Origin: Ptiloglossa arizonensis
Taxonomy: Eukaryota; Arthropoda; Insecta; Hymenoptera; Colletidae
Assembly (NCBI RefSeq): GCF_051014685.1
Contig: NW_027478517.1
Coordinates: 930,001-994,000 of the forward strand
Direction of reading: 5' to 3'
DNA: 64,000 bases
This document shows, piece by piece, positions 50,501 through 62,270 of this stretch. A model generated the notes under the pieces. It was not told where the DNA came from and did no database searches. It saw only the letters and a list, made by a program, of their open reading frames with translations. Numbering within the stretch: position 1 is the first letter of the stretch; each line of letters opens with the position of its first letter. Both the position numbers and the translations under genes were made by a program.

Positions 50501-50700
50501 AGAAATAGTTGAGAAGACAACAAGTTTTTCGCACTCCTGTTGCACCAAACGCTTAACCAGAATGGCCTAGGGGAAAAATACACATACCGTTGCAATCGGG
50601 CTAGTTTCTACTTTCAGATGCAATAGGAATTTTCGGGATAGGTCTATCTGTTCGCGAGATATGGGAGTTTGAAGCTAAGAAATGGTTGAGAAGACAACAA
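43561..50700 (+). repeat. 18-monomer higher-order repeat (3,181 bp), about 2.2 copies
   Basis: Copies start at 43561, 46742 and 49923 and keep a constant step of 3,181 bp, 18 monomers less 5 bp. The loss comes from short agcgctagc units, the shorter gcgctaccag form and gaaaaatttac. Constant-offset marks are acgcgtaacc (44541/47722), gaaaaatttacatac (45446/48627) and aatcgaaattttt (46558/49739). Two patches break the match. Monomers 48160-48610 differ from 44980-45430, and 46430-46550 differs from 49611-49731. A 530-bp trimer sub-repeat lies inside (46560/47090 and 49741/50271). Confidence 0.85.
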
Positions 50701-51435
50701 ATTTTTCGCACTTCTGCTGCTCCAAACGCTTAACCAGAATGGCCTAGGGAAAAAATACACATACCGTTGTAATCGGGCTAGTTTCTACTTTCAGACGCAG
50801 CAGGAATTTTTGGGTTAGGTCAATCCGTTCGCGAGATATGTGAGTTTGAAGCTAAGAAATGGTTGACAAGACAACAAATTTTTCGCAATTCTGCTGCTCC
50901 AAACGCTTAACCAGAACGGCATAGGGAAAAAATACACATACCGTTGTAATCGAGCGAGTTTCTACTTTCAGATGCAATAGGAATTTTTGGGTTAGGTCAA
51001 TCCGCTCGCGAGATATGGGAGTTTGAAGCTAAGAAATGGTTGAGAAGACAACAAATTTTTCGCACTTCTGCTGCTCCAAACGCTTAACCAGAATGGCCTA
51101 GGGAAAAAATACACATACCGTTGTAATCGGGCGAGTTTCTACTTTGAGATGCAATAGGAACTTTTGGGTTTGTTCAATCCGTTCGCGAGATATGGGAGTT
51201 TGAAGCTAAGAAGTGGTTGAGAATGCTACACATTTTTCGCACTTCTGCTGCTCCAAACGCTTAACCAGAATGTCCTAGGGAAAAAATACACATACTGTTG
51301 TAATCGGGCTAGTTTCTACTTTCAGACGCAGCAGGACTTTTTGGGTTAGGTCAATCCGTTCGCGAGATATGGGAGTTTGAAGCTAAGAAATAGTTGAGAG
51401 GACAACAAATTTATCGCACTTCTGCTGCTCCAAAC
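49705..51435 (+). repeat. Segment duplicated at the right edge (offset 12,565 bp)
   Basis: This 1.73-kb block recurs at 62270-64000 with a constant offset of 12,565 bp, 71 monomers less 2 bp. Both have cctgttgcacc and attttggggattgg in the same places. One difference I saw is ctacattcag (near 50078) against ctacgttcag (near 62643). The duplication runs off the window, so its full length is unknown. The part from 50650 also resembles 30.47-31.1 kb. Confidence 0.85.
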
Positions 51436-51550
51436 GCTTAACCAGAATGGCCTAGGGATAAAATACGCATACCGTTGTAATAGGGCGAGTTCCTGCTTTC
51501 AGACGCAACAGGAATATGTGGGTTTGGTCAATCCGTTCGCGAGATATGGG

Positions 51551-54500
51551 GCTTTGAAGCTAAGGAATGGTTGACAAGACAACAAATTTTTTGCACTTCT
51601 GCTGCTCCAGTCGCTTAACCAGAATGCCCTAGGGGAAAAATACACATACCATTGTAACCGGGCTAGTTTCTACTTTCAGACGCAGCAGGAATTTTTGGGT
51701 TTGGTCAATCCGTTCCCGAGGAATGGGACTTTGAAGCTAAGAAATGGTTGACAAGACAACAAATTTTTCGCAATTCTGCTGCTCCAAACGCTTAACCAGA
51801 ACGGCATTGGGAAAAAATACACATACCGTTGTAATCGAGCGAGTTTCTACTTTCAGATGCAATAGGAATTTTTGGGTTAGGTCAATCCGCTCGCGAGATA
51901 TGGGAGTTTGAAGCTAAGAAATGGTTGAGAAGACAACAAATTTTTCGCACTTCTGCTGCTCCAAACGCTTAACCAGAATGGCCTAGGGAAAAAATACACA
52001 TACCGTTGTAATCGGGCGAGTTTCTACTTTCAGATGCAATAGGAACTTTTGGGTTTGTTCAATCCGTTCGCGAGATATGGGAGTTTGAAGCTAAGAAATG
52101 GTTGAGAAGGAATCAAATTTTTCGCACTTCTGCTGGTCCAAAAGCTTAACCAGAATGGCCTAGGGAGAAAATACACATACCGTTGTAATCGGGCGAGTTT
52201 CTACTTTCAGACGCAGCAGGAATTTTTGGGTTAGGTCAATCCGTTCGCGAGATATGGCAGTTTGAAGATAAGAAATGTTTGAGAAGGTATCAAATTTTTC
52301 GCACTTCTGCTGGTACAAAAGCTTAACCATAATGTCCTAGGGAAAAAATACACATATCGTTGTAACCGGACGAGTTTCTACTTTCAGACGCAATAGGAAT
52401 TTTTGGGTTAGGTCAATCCGTTCGCGAGATATGGGAGTTTGAAGCTAAGAAATGTTTGAGAAGGCAACAAATTTTTCGCACTTCTGCTGCTGCAAACGCT
52501 TAACCAGAATGGCCTAGGGGAAAAATACACATACCGTTGTAATCGGGCGAGTTTCTACTTTCAGACGCAGCAGGAATGTTTGGGTTTGGTCAATCCGTTC
52601 GCGAGATATGTGAGTTTGAAGCTAAAAAATGGTTGACAAGGCAACAAATTTTTCGCAATTCTGCTGCTCCAAACGCTTAACCAGAACGGCGTAGGGAAAA
52701 AATACACATACCGTTGTAATCGGGAGAGTTTCTGCTTTCCAGACGCAGCAGGAATTTTTGGGTTTGGTCAATTCGTTCGCGAGATATGTGAGCTTGAAGC
52801 TAAGAAATGGTTGACAAGACAACAAATTTTTAGCACTTCTGCTGCTCCAGTCGCTTAACCAGAATGGCCTAGGGGAAAAATACACATACCGTTGTAATCG
52901 GGCGAGTTTCTACTTTCAGACGCAGCAGGAATTTTTGGGTTAGGTCAATCCGTTCGCGAGATATGGGAGTTTGAAGCTAAGAAATGTTTGAGAAGGCAAC
53001 AAATTTTTCGCAATTCTGCTGCTCCAATCGCTTAACCAGGTTGGCCTAGGGAAAAAATGCACATACCGTTGTAATCGGGCGAGTTTCTACTTTCAGACGC
53101 AGCAGGAATTTTTGGGTTTGGTCAATCCGTTCGCGAGATATGTGAGTTTGAAGCTAAGGAATGGTTGACAAGACAACAAATTTTTTGCACTTCTGCTGCT
53201 CCAGTCGCTTAACCAGAATGCCCTAGGGGAAAAATACACATACCATTGTAACCGGGCTAGTTTCTACTTTCAGACGCAGCAGGAATTTTTGGGTTTGGTC
53301 AATCCGTTCCCGAGGAATGGGACTTTGAAGCTAAGAAATGGTTGACAAGACAACAAATTTTTCGCAATTCTGCTGCTCCAAACGCTTAACCAGAACGGCA
53401 TTGGGAAAAAATACACATACCGTTGTAATCGAGCGAGTTTCTACTTTCAGATGCAATAGGAATTTTTGGGTTAGGTCAATCCGCTCGCGAGATATGGGAG
53501 TTTGAAGCTAAGAAATGGTTGAGAAGACAACAAATTTTTCGCACTTCTGCTGCTCCAAACGCTTAACCAGAATGGCCTAGGGAAAAAATACACATACCGT
53601 TGTAATCGGGCGAGTTTCTACTTTCAGATGCAATAGGAACTTTTGGGTTTGTTCAATCCGTTCGCGAGATATGGGAGTTTGAAGCTAAGAAATGGTTGAG
53701 AAGGAATCAAATTTTTCGCACTTCTGCTGGTCCAAAAGCTTAACCAGAATGGCCTAGTGAGAAAATACACATACCGTTGTAATCGGGCGAGTTTCTACTT
53801 TCAGACGCAGCAGGAATTTTTGGGTTAGGTCAATCCGTTCGCGAGATATGGCAGTTTGAAGATAAGAAATGTTTGAGAAGGTATCAAATTTTTCGCACTT
53901 CTGCTGGTACAAAAGCTTAACCATAATGTCCTAGGGAAAAAATACACATATCGTTGTAACCGGACGAGTTTCTACTTTCAGACGCAATAGGAATTTTTGG
54001 GTTAGGTCAATCCGTTCGCGAGATATGGGAGTTTGAAGCTAAGAAATGTTTGAGAAGGCAACAAATTTTTCGCACTTCTGCTGCTGCAAACGCTTAACCA
54101 GAATGGCCTAGGGGAAAAATACACATACCGTTGTAATCGGGCGAGTTTCTACTTTCAGACGCAGCAGGAATGTTCGGGTTTGGTCAATCCGTTCGCGAGA
54201 TATGTGAGTTTGAAGCTAAAAAATGGTTGACAAGGCAACAAATTTTTCGCAATTCTGCTGCTCCAAACGCTTAACCAGAACGGCGTAGGGAAAAAATACA
54301 CATACCGTTGTAATCGGGAGAGTTTCTGCTTTCCAGACGCAGCAGGAATTTTTGGGTTTGGTCAATTCGTTCGCGAGATATGTGAGCTTGAAGCTAAGAA
54401 ATGGTTGACAAGACAACAAATTTTTAGCACTTCTGCTGCTCCAGTCGCTTAACCAGAATGGCCTAGGGGAAAAATACACATACCGTTGTAATCGGGCGAG

Positions 54501-54560
54501 TTTCTACTTTCAGACGCAGCAGGAATTTTTGGGTTAGGTCAATCCGTTCGCGAGATATGT
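51551..54560 (+). repeat. 9-monomer tandem duplication (1,594 bp step)
   Basis: Bases 51551-52966, eight monomers, recur at 53145-54560. Marks are gaatgccctagggg, ttcccgaggaatggg, cataatgtcctaggg and the 1-bp insertion ctttccagacgc. The left junction at 53145 lies in tttgaagctaaggaatgg: left of it the copies read gatatggggctttg and gatatgtgagtttg. This duplication predates the 29-mer one, which copied its product. Confidence 0.85.
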
Positions 54561-57540
54561 GAGTTTGAAGCTAAGAAATAGTTGAGAAGACAACAAGTTT
54601 TTCGCAATTCTGCTGCTCCAATCGCTTAACCAGAATGGCCTAGGGGAAAAATACACATACCGTTGTAGTCGGGCGAGTTTCTACATTCAGATGCAATAGG
54701 AATTTTTGGGATAGGTCAATTCGTTCGCGAGATATGGGAGTTTGAAGCTAAGAAATGGTTGAGAAGGTAACAAATTTTTCGCACCTCTGCTGGTCCAAGC
54801 GCTAGCCAGAATGGCCTAGGGATAAAATACACATACCGTTGTAAACGGACGAGTTTCTACTTTCAGACGCAATCGAAATTTTTGGGTTAGTTCAATCCGT
54901 TCGCGAGATATGGGAGTTTGAAGCTAAGAAATGGTTGAGAAGGCAACAAATTTTTCGCACTTCTGCTGCTCCAATCGCTTAACCAGGTTGGCCTAGGGAA
55001 AAAATACACATACCGTTGTAATCGGGCGAGTTTCTACTTTCAGACACAGCAGGAATTTTTGGGATTGGTCAATCCGTTCGCGAGATATGTGAGTTTGAAG
55101 CTAAGAAATAGTTGAGAAGACAACAAGTTTTTCGCACTCCTGCTGCACCAAACGCTTAACCAGAATGTCCTAGGGGAAAAATACACATACCGTTGCAATC
55201 GGGCTAGTTTCTACTTTCAGATGCAATAGGAATTTTCGGGATAGGTCTATCTCTTCGCGAGATATGGGAGTTTGAAGCTAAGAAATAGTTGAGAGGACAA
55301 CAAATTTATCGCACTTCTGCTGCTCCAAACGCTTAACCAGAATGGCCTAGGGGAAAAATACACATACCGTTGTAATCGGGCGAGTTTCTACTTTCAGATG
55401 CAATAGGAATTTTTGGGTTAGGTCAATCCGTTCGCGAGATATGGGTGTTTGAAGCTAAGAAATGCTTGAGAAGACAACAAATTTTTCCCACTTCTGCTGC
55501 TCCAAACGCCTAACCAGAATGGCCTAGGGATAAAATACGCATATCGTTGTAATCGGGCGAGTTTCTGCTTTCAGACGCAACAGGAATATGTGGGTTTGGT
55601 CAATCCGTTCGCGAGATATGGGGCTTTGAAGCTAAGAAATGGTTGACAAGACAACAAATTTTTTGCACTTCTGCTGCTCCAGTCGCTTAACCAGAATGGC
55701 CTAGGGGGAAAATACACATAGCGTTGTAATCGGGCTAGTTTCTACTTTCAGACGCAGCAGGAATTTTTGGGTTTGGTCAATCCGTTCGCGAGAAATGGGA
55801 CTTTGAAGCTAAGAAATGGTTGACAGGACAACAAATTTTTCGCAATTCTGCTGCTCCAAACGCTTAACCAGAACGGCATTGGGAAAAAATAGACATACCG
55901 TTGTAATCGGGCGAGTTTCTACTTTCAGATGCAATAGGAACTTTTGGGTTTGGTCAATCCGTTCGCGAGATATGTGAGTTTCAAGCTAAGAAATGGTTGA
56001 CAAGACAACAAATTTTTCGCAATTCTGCTGCTCCAAACGCTTAACCAGGACGGCATAGGGAAAAAATACACATACCGTTGTCACCGGACGAGTTTCTACT
56101 TTCAGACGCAATAGGAATTTTTGGGTTAGGTATATCCGTTCGCGAGATATGGGAGTTTGAAGCTAAGAAATGTTTGAGAAGGCAACAAATTTTTCGCACT
56201 TCTGCTGCCACAATCGCTTAACCAGATTGGCCTAGGGAAAAAATACATATACCGTTGTAATCGGGCGTGTTTCTACTTTCAGATGCAATAGGAATTTTTG
56301 GGTTAGGTCAATCCGTTCGCGAGATATGGGACTTTGAAGCTAAGAAACGGTTGAGAAGACAACAAATTTTTCGCAATTCTGCTGTTCCAATCGCTTAACC
56401 AGAATGATGTAGGGGAAAAATACACATACCGTTGTAATCGGGCTAGTTTCTACTTTCAGACGCAGCAGGAATTTTTGGGTTTAGTCAATCCGTTCGCGAG
56501 ATATGTGAGTTTGAAGCTAAGAAATGGTTGACAAGACAACAAATCTTTCGCAATTCTGCTGCTCCAAACGCTTAACCAGAACGGCATAGGGAAAAAATAA
56601 ACATACCGTTGTCACCGGACGAGTTTCTACTTTCAGACGCAATAGGAATTTTTCGGTTAGGTCAATCCGTTCGCGAGATATGGGACTTTGAAGCTAAGAT
56701 ATGGTTGAGAAGACAACAAATTTTTCGCACTTTTGCTGCTCCAAACGCTTAACCAGAACGGCATAGGGAGAAAATACACATACCGTTGTAATCGGGCGAG
56801 TTTCTACATTCAGATGCAATAGGAATTTTTGGGTTAGGTCAATCCGTTCGCGAGATATGGCAGTTTGAAGCTAAGAAATGGTTGAGAAGGTAACAAATTT
56901 TTCGCACCTCTGCTGGTCCAAGCGCTAGCCAGAATGGCCTAGGGATAAAATACACATACCGTTGTAACCGGACGAGTTTCTACTTTCAGACGCAATCGGA
57001 ATTTTTGGGTTAGTTCAATCCGTTCGCGAGATATGGGAGTTTGAAGCTAAGAAATGGTTGAGAAGGCAACAAATTTTTCGCACTTCTGCTGCTCCAATCG
57101 CTTAACCAGATTGGCCTAGGGAAAAAATACACATACCGTTGTAATCGGGCGAGTTTCTACTTTCAGACGCAGCAGGAATTTTTGGGATTGGTCAATCCGT
57201 TCGCGAGATATGTGAGTTTGAAGCTAAGAAATAGTTGAGAAGACAACAAGTTTTTCGCACTCCTGCTGCTCCAAACGCTTAACCAGAATGGCCTAGGGGA
57301 AAAATACACATACCGTTGTAGTCGGGCGAGTTTCTACATTCAGATGCAATAGGAATTTTTGGGATAGGTCAATTCGTTCGCGAGATATGGGAGTTTGAAG
57401 CTAAGAAATGGTTGAGAAGGTAACAAATTTTTCGCACCTCTGCTGGTCCAAGCGCTAGCCAGAATGGCCTAGGGATAAAATACACATACCGTTGTAAACG
57501 GACGAGTTTCTACTTTCAGACGCAATCGAAATTTTTGGGT
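52409..57540 (+). repeat. 29-monomer higher-order repeat (5,132 bp), copy 1
   Basis: This unit is followed directly by a second copy at 57541. Constant-offset pairs include 52622/57754, 54216/59348 and 56991/62123, all 5,132 bp apart. It contains the end of the first 1,594-bp step and all of the second. It also holds a rearranged version of 34.4-36.2 kb, with a junction at about 55265-55290. Confidence 0.9.
55542..55558 (+). promoter_or_regulatory. CENP-B-like box variant, 8 of 9 core bases
   Basis: Same 17-bp sequence as at 34669, displaced by 20,873 bp, within the segment shared between 34.4-35.4 kb and 55.3-56.2 kb. Confidence 0.4.
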
Positions 57541-60500
57541 TAGGTCAATCCGTTCGCGAGATATGGGAGTTTGAAGCTAAGAAATGTTTGAGAAGGCAAC
57601 AAATTTTTCGCACTTCTGCTGCTGCAAACGCTTAACCAGAATGGCCTAGGGGAAAAATACACATACCGTTGTAATCGGGCGAGTTTCTACTTTCAGACGC
57701 AGCAGGAATGTTTGGGTTTGGTCAATCCGTTCGCGAGATATGTGAGTTTGAAGCTAAAAAATGGTTGACAAGGCAACAAATTTTTCGCAATTCTGCTGCT
57801 CCAAACGCTTAACCAGAACGGCGTAGGGAAAAAATACACATACCGTTGTAATCGGGAGAGTTTCTGCTTTCCAGACGCAGCAGGAATTTTTGGGTTTGGT
57901 CAATTCGTTCGCGAGATATGTGAGCTTGAAGCTAAGAAATGGTTGACAAGACAACAAATTTTTAGCACTTCTGCTGCTCCAGTCACTTAACCAGAATGGC
58001 CTAGGGGAAAAATACACATACCGTTGTAATCGGGCGAGTTTCTACTTTCAGACGCAGCAGGAATTTTTGGGTTAGGTCAATCCGTTCGCGAGATATGGGA
58101 GTTTGAAGCTAAGAAATGTTTGAGAAGGCAACAAATTTTTCGCAATTCTGCTGCTCCAATCGCTTAACCAGGTTGGCCTAGGGAAAAAATGCACATACCG
58201 TTGTAATCGGGCGAGTTTCTACTTTCAGACGCAGCAGGAATTTTTGGGTTTGGTCAATCCGTTCGCGAGATATGTGAGTTTGAAGCTAAGGAATGGTTGA
58301 CAAGACAACAAATTTTTTGCACTTCTGCTGCTCCAGTCGCTTAACCAGAATGCCCTAGGGGAAAAATACACATACCATTGTAACCGGGCTAGTTTCTACT
58401 TTCAGACGCAGCAGGAATTTTTGGGTTTGGTCAATCCGTTCCCGAGGAATGGGACTTTGAAGCTAAGAAATGGTTGACAAGACAACAAATTTTTCGCAAT
58501 TCTGCTGCTCCAAACGCTTAACCAGAACGGCATTGGGAAAAAATACACATACCGTTGTAATCGAGCGAGTTTCTACTTTCAGATGCAATAGGAATTTTTG
58601 GGTTAGGTCAATCCGCTCGCGAGATATGGGAGTTTGAAGCTAAGAAATGGTTGAGAAGACAACAAATTTTTCGCACTTCTGCTGCTCCAAACGCTTAACC
58701 AGAATGGCCTAGGGAAAAAATACACATACCGTTGTAATCGGGCGAGTTTCTACTTTCAGATGCAATAGGAACTTTTGGGTTTGTTCAATCCGTTCGCGAG
58801 ATATGGGAGTTTGAAGCTAAGAAATGGTTGAGAAGGAATCAAATTTTTCGCACTTCTGCTGGTCCAAAAGCTTAACCAGAATGGCCTAGGGAGAAAATAC
58901 ACATACCGTTGTAATCGGGCGAGTTTCTACTTTCAGACGCAGCAGGAATTTTTGGGTTAGGTCAATCCGTTCGCGAGATATGGCAGTTTGAAGATAAGAA
59001 ATGTTTGAGAAGGTATCAAATTTTTCGCACTTCTGCTGGTACAAAAGCTTAACCATAATGTCCTAGGGAAAAAATACACATATCGTTGTAACCGGACGAG
59101 TTTCTACTTTCAGACGCAATAGGAATTTTTGGGTTAGGTCAATCCGTTCGCGAGATATGGGAGTTTGAAGCTAAGAAATGTTTGAGAAGGCAACAAATTT
59201 TTCGCACTTCTGCTGCTGCAAACGCTTAACCAGAATGGCCTAGGGGAAAAATACACATACCGTTGTAATCGGGCGAGTTTCTACTTTCAGACGCAGCAGG
59301 AATGTTCGGGTTTGGTCAATCCGTTCGCGAGATATGTGAGTTTGAAGCTAAAAAATGGTTGACAAGGCAACAAATTTTTCGCAATTCTGCTGCTCCAAAC
59401 GCTTAACCAGAACGGCGTAGGGAAAAAATACACATACCGTTGTAATCGGGAGAGTTTCTGCTTTCCAGACGCAGCAGGAATTTTTGGGTTTGGTCAATTC
59501 GTTCGCGAGATATGTGAGCTTGAAGCTAAGAAATGGTTGACAAGACAACAAATTTTTAGCACTTCTGCTGCTCCAGTCGCTTAACCAGAATGGCCTAGGG
59601 GAAAAATACACATACCGTTGTAATCGGGCGAGTTTCTACTTTCAGACGCAGCAGGAATTTTTGGGTTAGGTCAATCCGTTCGCGAGATATGTGAGTTTGA
59701 AGCTAAGAAATAGTTGAGAAGACAACAAGTTTTTCGCAATTCTGCTGCTCCAATCGCTTAACCAGAATGGCCTAGGGGAAAAATACACATACCGTTGTAG
59801 TCGGGCGAGTTTCTACATTCAGATGCAATAGGAATTTTTGGGATAGGTCAATTCGTTCGCGAGATATGGGAGTTTGAAGCTAAGAAATGGTTGAGAAGGT
59901 AACAAATTTTTCGCACCTCTGCTGGTCCAAGCGCTAGCCAGAATGGCCTAGGGATAAAATACACATACCGTTGTAAACGGACGAGTTTCTACTTTCAGAC
60001 GCAATCGAAATTTTTGGGTTAGTTCAATCCGTTCGCGAGATATGGGAGTTTGAAGCTAAGAAATGGTTGAGAAGGCAACAAATTTTTCGCACTTCTGCTG
60101 CTCCAATCGCTTAACCAGGTTGGCCTAGGGAAAAAATACACATACCGTTGTAATCGGGCGAGTTTCTACTTTCAGACACAGCAGGAATTTTTGGGATTGG
60201 TCAATCCGTTCGCGAGATATGTGAGTTTGAAGCTAAGAAATAGTTGAGAAGACAACAAGTTTTTCGCACTCCTGCTGCACCAAACGCTTAACCAGAATGT
60301 CCTAGGGGAAAAATACACATACCGTTGCAATCGGGCTAGTTTCTACTTTCAGATGCAATAGGAATTTTCGGGATAGGTCTATCTCTTCGCGAGATATGGG
60401 AGTTTGAAGCTAAGAAATAGTTGAGAGGACAACAAATTTATCGCACTTCTGCTGCTCCAAACGCTTAACCAGAATGGCCTAGGGGAAAAATACACATACC

Positions 60501-62270
60501 GTTGTAATCGGGCGAGTTTCTACTTTCAGATGCAATAGGAATTTTTGGGTTAGGTCAATCCGTTCGCGAGATATGGGTGTTTGAAGCTAAGAAATGCTTG
60601 AGAAGACAACAAATTTTTCCCACTTCTGCTGCTCCAAACGCCTAACCAGAATGGCCTAGGGATAAAATACGCATATCGTTGTAATCGGGCGAGTTTCTGC
60701 TTTCAGACGCAACAGGAATATGTGGGTTTGGTCAATCCGTTCGCGAGATATGGGGCTTTGAAGCTAAGAAATGGTTGACAAGACAACAAATTTTTTGCAC
60801 TTCTGCTGCTCCAGTCGCTTAACCAGAATGGCCTAGGGGGAAAATACACATAGCGTTGTAATCGGGCTAGTTTCTACTTTCAGACGCAGCAGGAATTTTT
60901 GGGTTTGGTCAATCCGTTCGCGAGAAATGGGACTTTGAAGCTAAGAAATGGTTGACAGGACAACAAATTTTTCGCAATTCTGCTGCTCCAAACGCTTAAC
61001 CAGAACGGCATTGGGAAAAAATAGACATACCGTTGTAATCGGGCGAGTTTCTACTTTCAGATGCAATAGGAACTTTTGGGTTTGGTCAATCCGTTCGCGA
61101 GATATGTGAGTTTCAAGCTAAGAAATGGTTGACAAGACAACAAATTTTTCGCAATTCTGCTGCTCCAAACGCTTAACCAGGACGGCATAGGGAAAAAATA
61201 CACATACCGTTGTCACCGGACGAGTTTCTACTTTCAGACGCAATAGGAATTTTTGGGTTAGGTATATCCGTTCGCGAGATATGGGAGTTTGAAGCTAAGA
61301 AATGTTTGAGAAGGCAACAAATTTTTCGCACTTCTGCTGCCACAATCGCTTAACCAGATTGGCCTAGGGAAAAAATACATATACCGTTGTAATCGGGCGT
61401 GTTTCTACTTTCAGATGCAATAGGAATTTTTGGGTTAGGTCAATCCGTTCGCGAGATATGGGACTTTGAAGCTAAGAAACGGTTGAGAAGACAACAAATT
61501 TTTCGCAATTCTGCTGTTCCAATCGCTTAACCAGAATGATGTAGGGGAAAAATACACATACCGTTGTAATCGGGCTAGTTTCTACTTTCAGACGCAGCAG
61601 GAATTTTTGGGTTTAGTCAATCCGTTCGCGAGATATGTGAGTTTGAAGCTAAGAAATGGTTGACAAGACAACAAATCTTTCGCAATTCTGCTGCTCCAAA
61701 CGCTTAACCAGAACGGCATAGGGAAAAAATAAACATACCGTTGTCACCGGACGAGTTTCTACTTTCAGACGCAATAGGAATTTTTCGGTTAGGTCAATCC
61801 GTTCGCGAGATATGGGACTTTGAAGCTAAGATATGGTTGAGAAGACAACAAATTTTTCGCACTTTTGCTGCTCCAAACGCTTAACCAGAACGGCATAGGG
61901 AGAAAATACACATACCGTTGTAATCGGGCGAGTTTCTACATGCAGATGCAATAGGAATTTTTGGGTTAGGTCAATCCGTTCGCGAGATATGGCAGTTTGA
62001 AGCTAAGAAATGGTTGAGAAGGTAACAAATTTTTCGCACCTCTGCTGGTCCAAGCGCTAGCCAGAATGGCCTAGGGATAAAATACACATACCGTTGTAAC
62101 CGGACGAGTTTCTACTTTCAGACGCAATCGGAATTTTTGGGTTAGTTCAATCCGTTCGCGAGATATGGGAGTTTGAAGCTAAGAAATGGTTGAGAAGGCA
62201 ACAAATTTTTCGCACTTCTGCTGCTCCAATCGCTTAACCAGATTGGCCTAGGGAAAAAATACACATACCG
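57541..62270 (+). repeat. 29-monomer higher-order repeat, copy 2
   Basis: About 4.73 kb is nearly identical to copy 1. Reading by eye I noticed only three single-base differences: ccagtcactta (near 57984) against ccagtcgctta, cctagtgag (near 53753 in copy 1) against cctagggag, and ctacatgcag (near 61937) against ctacattcag. After about 62270 it switches to the 49.7-kb type with ttgtaaacggacg. The extreme identity implies a very recent duplication, or an assembly duplication. Confidence 0.9.
60674..60690 (+). promoter_or_regulatory. CENP-B-like box variant, 8 of 9 core bases
   Basis: Same 17-bp sequence as at 55542, displaced by 5,132 bp as part of the 29-mer duplication. Confidence 0.4.

Noticed and set aside
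52622..52885. Recurring minus-strand open frame of 87 codons (also near 33340, 37234, 54216, 57754, 59348)
   Set aside because: Because 177 is a multiple of 3, one lost stop opens the frame across two monomers. Its repeats are copies of the same HOR segment, not conserved genes.
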